From Pseudofabraea citricarpa (taxonomy: Eukaryota > Ascomycota > Leotiomycetes > Helotiales > Dermateaceae), in assembly GCA_029641185.1 (NCBI GenBank), contig JAPWGK010000015.1, positions 744,001 through 808,000 of the forward strand: a stretch of DNA of 64,000 nt. Direction: 5' to 3'. The position numbers and the translations under genes were made by a program. The notes beneath the pieces are model-generated. The model did not search any database and was not told where the DNA came from. It saw only the letters and a list, made by a program, of their open reading frames with translations. Below, one piece after another: positions 46,091-57,438 of the stretch. Each line of letters starts with the position of its first letter. The stretch's first letter is position 1.

Positions 46091-48780
46091 ATGTCGTCAA
46101 TATTACGGCAGTCAAGCAATCTTGCTCGAATATCAAAGAGCTCCTTACAATTGGCAACGCGATCAACCCTCCGTACACCTTATATCTCAACCTCTCTGAA
46201 TACACGGCTATGCCTCCAGAGTGCGCGCTCATACGCCACTCAACCTCCGACTCCGAAGAAACCGAAGAAGGACGTCAAGAAAGATGGAGCCGCAGAAACC
46301 AAGGGAAAGGCAGCCCCTTCTAAAAGCGCGCCGGGTACTGAAAATCTGTACAATGGGCCAAAAAACCCTTTGTCGCAAAAGCCAGAAGCCCCGCTTGCGG
46401 AGGGAATGACAAAGTTGACCGCGGAGGAGGAGCAGGCGCTGGATGAACTGCTTGGATTGTTAAAGAAAGGCTTGCCCAAGGGTCAAGTTGAAATAATTGA
46501 GCAGTCACTGGCAAACATCAAGAAGGAGGGTGTACCAGAAGAGCTGCGGGAGTTGATGATCCAGATGAAAGGAAAGCCAATGACATTGGCTGATGCGGCG
46601 AAGCTCACAAGATTGACATCACAAATGGCTAGGAAGGCAGCCGAAAGAGAATCCAGCCCTACCGATTTCAAATCAAACGACAACAAGGGTGGTGCTGGCG
46701 TGCCACCTGGAGGCAAGAAGGACGGTCAACGCGGTCCCCAGTTCCCATTCGGCCCAGGGAGCACAGGGGAAGTAAGGATAGACTTAAGCACAGTCTTAAT
46801 CGGTACATTTGTCTTTTACCTTCTTTACCGCATGGTCGTGCCTGGAGACAGCGGCCGAGAAATCAGTTACCAGGAATTCCGCAGCATGTTCTTCGACAAA
46901 GGATTGGTAGAGAGGCTCACCGTAGTCAATTCTGAACGAGTTCGAGTAGATCTCAATCGTGAAGCTGTCCAGTCAGTGTATCCAGAATCACCTGGGACCA
47001 ACCCAAACTTTCATTACTACTTCTCGATAGGCTCAGTAGAGAGTTTCGAACGACGAATTGATGAAGCACAGGACCAACTTCAAATTCCCAATGCTGAAAG
47101 GATACCAATCAACTTTGCCAATGAAGGGAGTGCCTACAATATTTTATTGTCGTTTGGACCAACATTACTCTTTATAGGTGTCATATTTTGGATGTCGAAA
47201 CGAGCTTCAGGCGGATCTGGTGGTGCTAGTGGATTCCTTGGAATGGGAAAGAGTCGTGCAAAGAAGTTCAACCACGAAACGGACGTCAAGGTCAAGTTTA
47301 AGGACGTCGCTGGCATGGACGAAGCAAAATTGGAGATTATGGAGTTCGTTTCCTTCTTGAAAGCGCCAGAGAAATTCCAGAGGTTGGGCGCAAAGATACC
47401 ACGAGGTGCCATTCTTTCTGGACCACCAGGTACCGGAAAGACTTTGTTAGCAAAAGCGACTGCGGGAGAGTCCCAAGTGCCTTTCTTCAGTGTCAGTGGA
47501 TCTGAATTCGTCGAGATGTTCGTTGGTGTAGGTGCTTCTAGAGTACGTGACCTGTTTGCAATGGCAAGGAAATCCACGCCATGTATCATCTTCATTGATG
47601 AAATTGACGCTATTGGTAAATCCCGTAACAAGGGAAACTTTGGTGGAGGAAATGACGAACGAGAAGCTACTCTGAATCAAATTCTGACCGAGATGGACGG
47701 ATTTAATACAACGGAGCAAGTTGTTGTCCTTGCGGGTACAAACAGACCGGATGTTCTCGACAAGGCACTCATGCGACCAGGTCGATTTGACAGGCATATC
47801 TCTATCGATCGACCGACCATGGATGGCCGAAAACAAATCTTTTTGGTCCATCTTAGCAAGATTGTGACACACGAGGATCTGGAGTTCCTCACTGGAAAAT
47901 TATCGGCCTTAACTCCTGGATTTTCTGGAGCTGATATTGCCAATTGTGTTAACGAGGCTGCATTGATCGGTAAGCCTGATTATCCCAAACACTGGTACAA
48001 CTAAAGAACTAACTCCTAATAGCCGCTCGAACAAACGCTACCTCGGTTGCAATCATCCATTTCGAACAGGCAATCGAGCGTGTCATTGGTGGCCTAGAGA
48101 AGAAATCTCTTGTCCTTAGCCCTGAGGAAAAGAAGACTGTTGCGTACCACGAGGCAGGTCATGCAATCTGTGGTTGGTACTTCAAGTATGCCGATCCACT
48201 GCTGAAGGTTTCAATTATTCCTCGTGGTCAAGGGGCTCTTGGATATGCTCAATACCTACCAGCAGGAGACACTTATCTCATGAATGTCAACCAACTTATG
48301 GATCGAATGGCTATGACACTTGGTGGTCGTGTCTCGGAGGAGTTGCATTTTGAAACCGTGACTTCAGGTGCTTCGGACGATTTCAACAAAGTGACGCGAA
48401 TGGCAACCGCTATGGTCACCAAATGGGGTATGTCAAAGAAGCTTGGCCCTCTTCATTTCGAAGACGACGAAAACAGGATGCACAAGCCGTTTGCCGAAGC
48501 CACGGCGCAGACAATTGATTCCGAAGTACGAAGAATTGTTGATGAGGCATACAAGCAATGTAAAGATCTGTTGACGGAGAAAAAGGCCGAGGTTGGAATC
48601 GTTGCAGAGGAACTTTTGGCAAAGGAAGTTCTTGGTCGTGAAGACATGGTCAGGTTGCTAGGCAAGAGACCTTTCGACGACCACAAAGAGTTTGAGAAGT
48701 ACTTTGGAGGCGAGAAGAGCGCACCACCACCACCTCCTACCGAAACCCCGACCCCAGATGAGCCAGCGCCTGTGATCTGA
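46091..48780 (+). CDS. Mitochondrial m-AAA protease subunit (Afg3/Yta12, FtsH family)
   Basis: ATP-dependent zinc metalloprotease of the inner membrane facing the matrix; degrades misfolded membrane proteins and matures ribosomal protein MrpL32. Exons 46091-47969 and 48023-48780, 878 residues. Arg/Ser/Thr-rich, acid-poor presequence ending near [10 protein letters not shown]; Lys/Pro-rich linker; membrane segments near 232-250 ([17 protein letters not shown]) and 350-368 ([16 protein letters not shown]) with the FtsH extracellular-type domain between. AAA core: Walker A GPPGTGKT at about 444, Walker [12 protein letters not shown] near 500, arginine-finger region [21 protein letters not shown]. 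Protease motif HEAGH with the first His about residue 669. The C-terminal sequence ([28 protein letters not shown]) resembles Afg3 more than Yta12; the choice is inference. A Pro-rich tail ends the protein. The 53 bp intron has CTAACTCCTAATAG. Confidence 0.96.
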
Positions 48781-49761
48781 AGCGTCATGTAGGAAGATGT
48801 AGAGATCTGTACAAAGCATATTTCAAAAAGGCGTCAAGAGTTTAGCATTTTTGACAAATGGAGGGTGCTCATATCATATATTTGTTCTTTCGGCATTTGT
48901 TTACTGCCTACCAACGACCGCAAGACCGCCCCTCGCCCTAGAGATGAAAGAAGGGGGTCTAAGGCGGAAATGGAAAATGGAAATCCTACCACTCAACTCA
49001 GCATCAATTCTGTCTAGTCTCCCTTCTCTTGTATCATGTCATCTTGAGAGAAAGGGTTTGATATTCCTCTTTTTTTCTTTTTATCTCTCTCTCTCTCTTC
49101 TCCTTTGTGAATCTACCAGTCCAGTCTTCTTCACATGATGTGTGTAGAAAAACTTGTATAATTAGATGCCTACGTTACATAGATCGTGAGGGAATGAATT
49201 GAATGAAGAATGGACTTGCAAGTATATAACATGCACACGGTATGAACGTGTATCTAGCTAGGAAAGAAGGAATGATTGGTCTGCGAGGACATGCATGTCT
49301 ACCTAGGTACTCAAATCTCTGTAGAGCTTTCGAAGTCATAGATTTTGATTGTGTATAAACGTAAGAAAGAGTGCTGCTGCTGCTGCTACACGTTGTGAAA
49401 AGAAAAGAGACCATGTCTCTCTCTATCTTGGGACATTTTAGAGCAGTTAGAGCAGCTAAACAATTCAAAATCCAATCATTTCTTACATGTATCATTTGGC
49501 GTTGATTAATCCTCCCTTTCTTCTAGTGGTACAATAGAGTGTAGGTGCATCAGGCCAGACACACGCAAACACAAAGTAAAGTAATCCCGGTGCTCTCTTT
49601 CCTTCTTCCCGTTCTTTACATCCCCATCTATCAAGCACCCATTCATTTAAGTAGGTATGATATAATACAAACAACCAAGCCAGCCAGCTATAAAAAAAAA
49701 ACGGACCAGAAGTAAAAAAAAAGGCTTCAATACATTTCCATCAATGACAATCACAATCCCT
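48781..49761. other. Intergenic between convergent m-AAA protease and GT90 genes
   Basis: 981 bp between two 3' ends. T-rich tracts near 49065-49105, a short GCTGCTGCT run near 49377. No gene supported. Confidence 0.5.
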
Positions 49762-51763
49762 TTACGAAACACTGCCAGCGCCGGAGTATCCTATGATCTC
49801 CCGGTCATCATCGACGAGTCTGCCGTATCTGGTTGGTACGTCATTAGCATTTGGCTCTCGTTTTTGAAGAGGGGAAGATGGAAATGGGAAAAAGAACATA
49901 CTCTAACAGCAGCCTGAAGAACCATACTTCAAGATCCTCGTTCCTTAGTACTTTATCCGCCCAGTCGCGTCCCTGCAGAGCTATCCGCTCAGCTTCTTTC
50001 TTTCCGGGAATCTCGCCTGCAAACCACCGCACGGCCTCGACCCATTCGTCACCACGCAAGCTCAATGGGATATAATGAACCCAAGGCTTCAACCACTCCT
50101 CGTGCCATTCTCTGAACACCGCAAGCTTGTACACAAGACTTTTGCTCTTCAGGAAAGCGTAGAAGCGTCCACTGAACGCGTTGCCATCGATATCGAGGAG
50201 GTACTTGTATTTCCATGCGTCTTGTTGCTTAGTTTGCTCCTTGATGTCGAAAAATTGCTTCTGCGCATCGCAGTCGCCTGGATCACATTGTCCAACGTAC
50301 GAGAAGTATATGTCCATGATCTCGCGGAAATCGCTGCGCGGTGCGTTTTTGACTTGCCAGACTTCCTGTTCTTCGGTGCCTGTGTTGACGAGAATCTTGG
50401 CTTGGTCGACGGCATTGATCTTCTGCACTACGCGCTGTCGATGCTGTCTTCTCCAACCGCCATCGCGACTAAAGCCTCCAGTTGTAGATCCACGCCAGTA
50501 GAACCGGTCTTTCTTCTCCGCCCACGCAAAATCCTCTTTGTCTTCGTATGGAACCTTTCCATACCAGTACCAAGGCGAGGGATATAAAATGTCGGAAAAC
50601 GAAGAAATCTTGGATTGAGAGAAGATGGGGAATAAGTCGTGGACAATGTTAAAGGCGTTGGGCCTGTCGAAGAAGCCGAAAGTTTCGCTGAAGGAGGGAG
50701 ACTGGCAGATATCGGAGAAAGCTGTCTGGTTGAACACGAATCCCAACTCCCCAACTGCATAGCTTTCGAAATTATCTCCCTTTGCCCCGTCTTCCAATGC
50801 TCTAGCAGGACTATCTGGCGAACAAGACATCCTTGAATGTGTCCAGGTAGGTTGGTGTGCAAACACATTGAATCGAGTCAACTTGACTTCATCAATCCTC
50901 GATCCATCATTCATATCCTTAGGTCTCTTTGACCACGTATTCCTAGGGGCCGCAATAGCATTTGCTGCAGGCATAGCGACCTCTTTGGCGCTTTTTACCA
51001 ACCGTGAAAGATCATCGTGCGGGACGACAACTCGAGGCTCATCGTGAATATTGAAGGCAATATCCATATCTGGCAAATACTTGACAAAGTCTTTGATCAT
51101 GCCCACGGTAGCCTCTCGCTGCCATTCCCCTCCTCCCTGAATCTTCTTGCTCTCGCCATTTCGAATCATTAAGCCGATCAAGTTGTTTCCAAACCCCAAT
51201 GCCTCTTGTGCTCGTCCTCTTATCGTCGCTGGCTTCAACCCCCAGAACGGCGTTAGACTCTGGTGGATCAAATCATACTCGTCGATCAATTGAACACCTT
51301 TAGCCACCGCAAAATTGTACCACTTATCGAAATTCGGTGGGGGAGGGATGCCATATCGTCTGCGGTATTCAGCAACCGCTTCGTCGAGCGTTTTCGATTG
51401 CGCTGTCTTTTTCTTCTCGAAGTCCTTCTCGGCGTCCTTGATTAACTGCCATATCGGGTGCGCTGTGCCAACATGATACGTCGGTGTATCCTCGACCTCA
51501 GAGACAGGAATCTGAGCGCCAGATGGCGACTTGGACGTCGAATCAGTCGTGGTCGTGCCTCGAGGGATTGAAATAGCGGGTTGGCGCAAGACGTATAACG
51601 AGAAAGCTGCGAAGACGAGAACCCCAATGAGCACCAGAAGTTGCCGTGACCTCATCCTTCTCTTTGCCGTCATAAAAATAACATTTAAAGAGGGCAGCTT
51701 TCCGTCATGGGGGTCGGAATATAAGGCATTTCGATCAGGAGAATGGTAGTGTGATCTAGCCAT
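49762..51763 (-). CDS. CAP10-family glycosyltransferase (GT90), type II membrane protein
   Basis: Golgi-type glycosyltransferase of the CAP10/LPMO-unrelated GT90 family (Cryptococcus Cap10 and Cxt1 relatives; POGLUT-like fold). Exons 51763-49902 and 49828-49762, 642 residues. A basic N-terminal cytosolic stretch (TAKRRMRSR) is followed by one membrane anchor at residues 41-59 (QLLVLIGVLVFAAFSLYVL). A Ser/Thr-rich stem follows. The catalytic region holds EYRRRYGIPPPPNFDKWY, the segment WAEKKDRFYWRGSTTGGFS with the characteristic WRGSTTG block, and CDAQKQFFDIKEQ, then KYKYLLDIDGNAFSGRFYAFLKSKSLVYK, which is the CAP10 signature, and WVHYIPLSLRGDEW. The second exon restores the usual end EYGRLVDDDREIIGYSG; reading through the intron would replace it. 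Donor sugar and acceptor cannot be inferred. Likely cell-wall or secreted glycan modification. Confidence 0.93.
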
Positions 51764-52525
51764 GGTCTGTATCTGAGCTAGCCCCTGACGCCTAATCGTG
51801 TCGCAGCTGCTCCATACCCATACGCAATGTCCAATATAAGGCTGACCATTCCTTGGAAAACTTCACTCTTGACTCGTACAAATCTGAATATGAGCGAATT
51901 GAAAACTTCTGCGAGGGGGAATTGTTTATCTGGCGATGCTGACAATAATATACATCACAAGCTTTTCCCACGAACCTTCTCCATCGCCTATTGATATGGT
52001 GCTTACAAGTTCCAATAGGCTAGACAGCCAAGCTCATATACGAACTCCAGACACTTACTCTGTATTAAATAGGAAGGAACTCAAATTGGACCAATTATGA
52101 GTAAGAGACCTCCAGCTGGTAGGAACTAATACATTACAAGTTCTTCGGTTCCTTTTAACTTAAAGGCAAATCGTGCCCAGAGAGGTGGACAGAAACGCAA
52201 CAGGTGTTAATTTCCCCGAGAGCTTATTGTGCAACAGTACTGTCGTTTTGAGTGCCAGAATTTTGAGATTTAGTGTAGTTCACCTTGACTGCACTAGATC
52301 ATGATACATACACACGAGTTCAAAGGAGCAGAGATCATGAGTTTTGGATTGACTTTTGGTGCAAGGCTAGATCTTCATCGGCAGATGAAGCTTGTAAAAA
52401 CAAGATAGGGTATATCAACTCCCTTGACGTCCCAGAAATTCCTCCCAAGCTATGCTCCACTGGTACTCTCAAATAGGTACACAGACTCATGATACTCCAA
52501 AAACGCCACTTTTTTGTCGGTCCGT
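51764..52525. other. Intergenic: GT90 promoter and uS8 3' flank
   Basis: 762 bp, no supported gene or repeat; AT-richer than neighbouring coding sequence. Confidence 0.45.
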
Positions 52526-53162
52526 CTAGTAAAAGAAGCCGATAATCTTGCCAGCCACATGCTTGCGACGAGCTTCTTCGTGGTCCATGATACCGGCAGA
52601 GGTGGTGAGGACGATGAATCCAAATTGACGAGCTGGGAGGAGCTTGACAACCCACTTCTCCATATCGGTGAGACGGACGTTGTAACGGGGGGAAATGACA
52701 CCAGTCTTGTTGAGGCGACCGTTCAGCTGAATGATAATCTTACCGGCCCTATGGTCGTCAACCGACTCGAATTCACCGATGTATCCTGATTAAATAGTGA
52801 GTATGTTGCGAAAGATTAAACGTGTAACGTCAGGGGAGAATCAGAGAACGTGTAAGATCCTCGCAGTTTGATATATCGGCAACTTAAAGGACTATGGTCG
52901 TGTGGATTTGAGACCGTCATCTAGTTATCATGCCGAATGGGATTGGGGGAAGAAAGAAAAGAAAAGAAAAAAGGTGGAAGAAAAGCGCGACTATGGCAAC
53001 ATAGAGCAAGAAAAAAAGTGCGCTCATACCGTGCTTCTGCATGACGCTGAGGAACTTGACGATGACCTTGGAGCTAGGTCTGATCAAGACTTGTCGCTTT
53101 CCGGACTTCTCGGCGTTGTTGATGGCGTTGAGCGCATCGTTGAGGACGGAGGTCTTAACCAT
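52526..53162 (-). CDS. rps22: Cytosolic small-subunit ribosomal protein uS8 (S22/S15a)
   Basis: 40S ribosomal protein. Two coding exons, 53162-53030 and 52785-52526, 130 residues, exactly the eukaryotic length. Exon 1 reads [39 protein letters not shown] and KHG; exon 2 continues [37 protein letters not shown] and ends [12 protein letters not shown]. The coding intron is 244 bp, far longer than most in this window, with GTATGA and a TTTAATCAG end. Upstream, a further intron lies in the 5'UTR (53460-53208). Divergent from eS12. Extremely secure. Confidence 0.98.
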
Positions 53163-53691
53163 TTTGGCGGATGAAGATTCTCAGATCGTAAATTGGAAAT
53201 GAGGTATCTGCAGGAGATTGAAGGTTAGCCTCCATAGGCCTTGAGCATGGAGAGTGCCCTCATGATTGACAAGAGGGTTCTGCAGCTCTGTCGAGATGGA
53301 GAACAGCGTATCGACATCTTTCAACAGCTCAGGTTGCATGGCTGGGAGCTGGTAAGGGTCCGCAAAGAAAGCTCGCATCGCCGATTGAGTAGATGTCGAT
53401 TGCTCCCTCCTGCCTTTCATGAAGGACCCCGGAGTCGAGAAAGGGTTGGAGCATACATACCTAGGATTGTGAGTGAAAGAGTTGGTGAGAGAAAGAAGTT
53501 CGCGAAATGGCAAAATAATTTTGTTTGTGGGAGACGCGCGCACGTGCCTCCGACCCTAGAGCTAAAAAGTCGAGGTGCTCGCTTAGGTGCCCACATACTC
53601 AAAAACCACTCGCGATCTCTTGTACAAGTCAACTTTTCATACATACCAAAACAGAAACTCTTCGAGGACCCGAAGATATCAAACTGTCAAG
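53163..53691. promoter_or_regulatory. Shared divergent promoter of uS8 and eS12
   Basis: 529 bp between the two start codons, of which 253 are the uS8 5'UTR intron, leaving about 230 bp for both promoters (about 53461-53691). CT/AC-rich sequence directly precedes the eS12 ATG, as usual for fungal ribosomal protein leaders. Confidence 0.6.
53208..53460 (-). other. Probable 5'UTR intron of the uS8 gene
   Basis: On the minus strand a GTATGT donor follows CCTAG at 53460, and GGCTAACCTTCAATCTCCTGCAG ends at 53208, a textbook branch site, pyrimidine tract and acceptor. The uS8 ATG follows 45 bases later. Not verified by transcript data. Confidence 0.65.
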
Positions 53692-54336
53692 ATGGTATGC
53701 ACACTCTCAGCTCTTCCACGTAGAATCTTGAGCCTCTGTCAATGGGAACTGCCCTTTGCGACGGAGGCCCAGGCCTGATTCGACCTAGGATCTTCTGCAA
53801 CTTCAATATGCGCATGTACTAACATTAAAATAGTCTGACGCAGAAGAGCCAACCTCCCCCATTGTCGCTGAGGCCGACGAAGTCGAAGTTAGTGGAGATG
53901 CCGCAAGCAAAGGTCAAATGTCCGTTCTCGATGCTTTGAAGGGTGTTCTCAAGCTTGCTCTCATGCACGATGGTCTTGCCCGTGGACTCCGTGAAGCCTC
54001 AAAGGCTCTCGATAGACGCCAAGCACACATGTGTGTCCTGAACGAGGCTTGTGAGGAGGAGGCATACAAGAAGTTGGTCGTTGCGCTTTGCTCTGAGCAC
54101 AAGATCCCTTTGATCAAGGTTCCTGATGGAAAGCAATTGGGCGAGTGGGCTGGTTTGTGTAAGTATCTCCGTGGAATTTTAGCCTTGAACAGCTGCTGAC
54201 AAGAACATCAGGTGTGTTGGACCGTGAGGGAAACGCACGCAAGGTTGTCAACTGCTCCTGCGTTGTCGTCAAGGATTGGGGTGAAGAGTCTCAAGAGCGA
54301 TCTATCCTCCTCAACTACTTCCAAACCGAGCAGTAA
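53692..54336 (+). CDS. rps12: Cytosolic small-subunit ribosomal protein eS12
   Basis: 40S beak protein. Three coding exons: 53692-53694 (ATG only), 53834-54158 and 54212-54336, 150 residues. Protein reads [17 protein letters not shown], then [76 protein letters not shown] and ends in [19 protein letters not shown]. The first intron begins immediately after the start codon (GTATGC...AAAATAG). Joining through T|GT restores the conserved Cys. It converges with the Par14 gene with a 230 bp gap. Secure. Confidence 0.97.
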
Positions 54337-54566
54337 AGATTCATGTAGATGGAGTTTACTTGTGGTGGATAGATGTTTGGTCATGGCTGGAGCTTCCTAC
54401 GGATGTACACTTATATTTGAGGATGCATTAGCATATGGGCAACAAAAGAACTTTGATGAACTTTTACCACATTTGATTTCCCACTGGCAGTTCTCTACCT
54501 GATCTTTGCATGTGACGCAAAAAACCTGAGATTATCTGTTGCTGCTGTGCCAATCTGCTCTTACGA

Positions 54567-55072
54567 TTACTTCCTCCCCTCCACCATTAAAATATGATAG
54601 CCAAACCCTGTCTTAACCTCTCTGTATTTCGGATTTGCGGTCGTACTGGCTTCAAGCTCGAAAGCAACCTCCTCAAAAGCAGGGTCTAAATCTCCTCTTG
54701 TCTTCCATCCAAGAGCACCGCCTGTATTTTATTAGTTGAGTTGACTTCCGGGCTGAGAGAGAGCACATACCCGCCCTAGCTTTATCCTCAGAGAACTCTC
54801 TTGCAACATCATCGAACTTTGCGCCCCCCTTCAGCTTTTCCAGAGCCTCTTCCTTCTTACTATGCTTCTCACACTGGAGGCACGTCAGAAACCACTTTGC
54901 TCCATATTCCAGGATAAGGGACGCATTTGTGAGAACGGACCAGTATGTGTCGGACATTGATCGACTGCGCTCCTTTGACCTTCCCACCTTTCTCATCCCC
55001 CGCATCTCCCTTGCCTTTCCCTTTACCTTTCGCGGCACCACCTTTATCTCCAGACTTGCCCTTGGGAGCCAT
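54567..55072 (-). CDS. Parvulin-type peptidyl-prolyl isomerase, Par14/Pin4 class
   Basis: Catalyses cis-trans isomerisation of peptidyl-prolyl bonds; Par14/PIN4 proteins act in ribosome biogenesis and chromatin. Three exons: 55072-54941, 54873-54771, 54721-54567, 129 residues, close to human PIN4 (131). A Lys/Gly-rich N-terminal tail ([20 protein letters not shown]) precedes the parvulin domain: [58 protein letters not shown] and [18 protein letters not shown]. No WW domain and no phospho-substrate basic patch, which separates it from Ess1/Pin1. The first donor is the uncommon GTCCGT, chosen because TTTCTGACG...CCAG downstream restores HILCEKH. Lies 471 bp from the divergent cysteine dioxygenase gene. 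Confidence 0.95.
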
Positions 55073-55543
55073 GGCACTTCTTTCTAGCTTCTTCTTTCTT
55101 GCTGAAAAGAAAGGTGAGATGGTCTGCTTGCAGATTTGCGCAGGGAGCAGGATCGAGGCAGGGCAGGTTTGCGATGATGGATGGCGGGGCAAAATGCAAT
55201 TGCATGGACCCTGCGTCACCAAAACGCTCGGGAAGCACGCGAGTGACACCTGCTTCTGCCACCATCAAGCCATCAAGCTATCAAGCTGCCTCCGTTCATC
55301 ATACTTATCCAAGCAACAGTGCTTGACTTTGTAGGCCTATCGCTCCTTCCTCATTTGCACAGTCATGGCGTTCTTTGAATTTGAAAATATGGGGGAAACG
55401 AATGAGATGATTCTGAATATTTTCTCCTTGCCACACACAATATTTCTAATCCTGACCGACTTTCGGAAGCTCGGTGGGTTAGGTTCAACGTTTTGCACTT
55501 TTTCTCTTCTCACAATTTTCCTTCTTTTCAAGTATCATCTACA
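55073..55543. promoter_or_regulatory. Divergent promoter, Par14 / cysteine dioxygenase
   Basis: 471 bp between divergent ATGs; CT-rich leader just before the dioxygenase start. No gene. Confidence 0.5.
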
Positions 55544-56329
55544 ATGAGTCCAGCTTTAGCACAAGATGTGTTAAGTGCAGGCGGTTCGTCCCAAAAAGCC
55601 AAGGCGATTGATGACTTCCATGCTCTTGTGGCAGATCTATCCCGAATCCTTGGCCCCTCATCAGGACTGAACTCGCAGGATATCGACCTTCAAAAACTTC
55701 AATCTCTGATGCAAGATTATACATCGCGAGAATCAGAATGGAAGAGATATGCATTCGCCGACACGAGTAGAGGCTACACACGGAATCTCGTCGACGAAGG
55801 CAATGGCAAGAGTAATCTCGTGAGTCCAACAGCTCGCTTGGAAGAGCTAGAAAGAAACCAATCCAAGCTGACCAGGAATCCTATGAATAGTTGGTTCTGG
55901 TCTGGACGCCAGGCAAAGGAAGTCCGGTGCACGATCATGCCAATGCACATTGCCTGATGAAGATTCTCAAAGGCACCTTGAGAGAGACTCGGTACCGGTT
56001 CCCGCATGTCCATGGTAAGCCGCTGGCGGTCATCAAGCAGACCACGTATCGAGAGAATCAGGTCACCTACATCTCCGATGAGTTAGGGCTGCACAAGATC
56101 TCTAATCCGGACCCTACAGAACTAGCCATTTCGCTGCACCGTATGTCACACTTCCATGGTTATTTGGAGAAGTTCAAAAGAAACATTGCTAACTTAGGTT
56201 TACAAAGTCTATACACCGCCCAATGCACGCAGAGAAGGTTGCAATATCTTCGATGAGAGGACGGGAAAGAGTAGTCATGTGCAGCAAAACGAGTTTTATT
56301 CGGAGTTTGGTCATAGAACAACCAACTAG
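55544..56329 (+). CDS. Cysteine dioxygenase
   Basis: Non-haem iron enzyme that oxidises L-cysteine to cysteine sulfinate, controlling cysteine excess and sulfite release in fungi. Exons 55544-55819, 55891-56140, 56208-56329; 215 residues, near the mammalian 200. After a helical N-terminus the cupin core reads [26 protein letters not shown]: the two iron histidines of HDH and the crosslink cysteine (human C93) in HC are present. [11 protein letters not shown] supplies the third iron His (human H140), and SLHLYTPP keeps the Ser-His-Tyr triad with the crosslinked Tyr. [13 protein letters not shown] and FYSEFGHRT close the domain. The last intron splits the Leu codon of SLHLY; without it the triad Tyr is lost. 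Branch site GCTAAC. Confidence 0.95.
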
Positions 56330-57438
56330 ATTCTACCGATAATATTTTACTTCCAAAGTGAACACGCTGGCACTTCTGGGTGGGTTCTGAGTCCAAGCCG
56401 GCATTTGTGTTCATTCGAATTGGGGGGTACACGGTGCAGAAACTAGAACAGGCTAGAATGCAGTAAATCCAAAGAATCCTGGTTGAATACGTCCATGTTG
56501 TGGAAAGAACAGGTGATTGGATCTCAAATCGGATACTATCAGCGATTGGACAAGTAAGTACCTCTGAGAGAGGAAGTTGCAGTTCAGAATTGAGTTGAAT
56601 CACTTCTCCAAAATTATTCGAGTGGGTTTACTGACCAAGAACACAGCTTGAGACACATAGTTGTATATCTAATCTGTTCGTACAGAGGGAACGAACAGCC
56701 GACCGACCAACTGTCACATTCTCCTGAAATTTTGATTTAGCTTTTGAGACCTCTTAGCTCCTTCCACACACTTTGTCATTGGGATTGGTTCCAACTACCT
56801 ACCTTCTAGATTAATCACCGACGCAACTTAGGCAAAGCTTATTCAGCCTCCTGTTCCGAGTTTTTCTTGGCTATCGACTTCCATTCATTCAAATTGCCTG
56901 CTCAGAGACGGTCAAGCGACCATGACGATATATACAAACCACAGCAGAAAAAAGTCGGGGCCCTAATTACCATAGAAAGGCCCGAAATCTCGCACCATTC
57001 TTGTGAAAAACCCCACCGCCTGGGCACCTTCCTGTCTATGATAGCGCAGGCCTGGTTCCATGAGGCAGACGGAATTCGTGTATAAGTTGAGAAATATTCC
57101 CCTCTTCCTTTCATCAATTCAAGACTGAGAGAACCCACGTACACTTGAAGAGACAACCCTTAATACCACGAGAGGCTAGAACTATTTCGATAAAGAACAA
57201 CGTACCAGAGACTGTCGTACCAATTGCAGACAAGGCCACTATTTACAGAGGTCAGACCTACACAGGAGTGATCACCACTCTCCACCGAGCACCCTTTGAA
57301 GTAACTCGCTCTCGATCGCAAAGGTCCTTACCGTCAATTCATTTCCCTCTTGTTATCTCATATAAGTGGAAGGCCTCCACTTCATATCATATCAAACCTT
57401 TTTCCCGATACACCCTCACACACCCATACATACCGAAA
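56330..57438. other. Intergenic: dioxygenase 3' flank and upstream of small charged protein
   Basis: 1.1 kb without a supported gene. The final 290 bases keep the downstream reading frame open but contain no in-frame ATG, so they are read as leader. Confidence 0.5.

Noticed and set aside
47134..47631. 165-codon minus-strand open frame
   Set aside because: Antisense of the FtsH catalytic exon.
52786..53029. C/D snoRNA in the uS8 coding intron
   Set aside because: ATGATAA- and CTGA-like boxes exist about 100 bases apart but I see no convincing terminal stem or guide; kept only as a test in findings.
57145..57438. Longer N-terminus for the small charged protein
   Set aside because: The frame is open but begins at TTG and holds no ATG before 57439.
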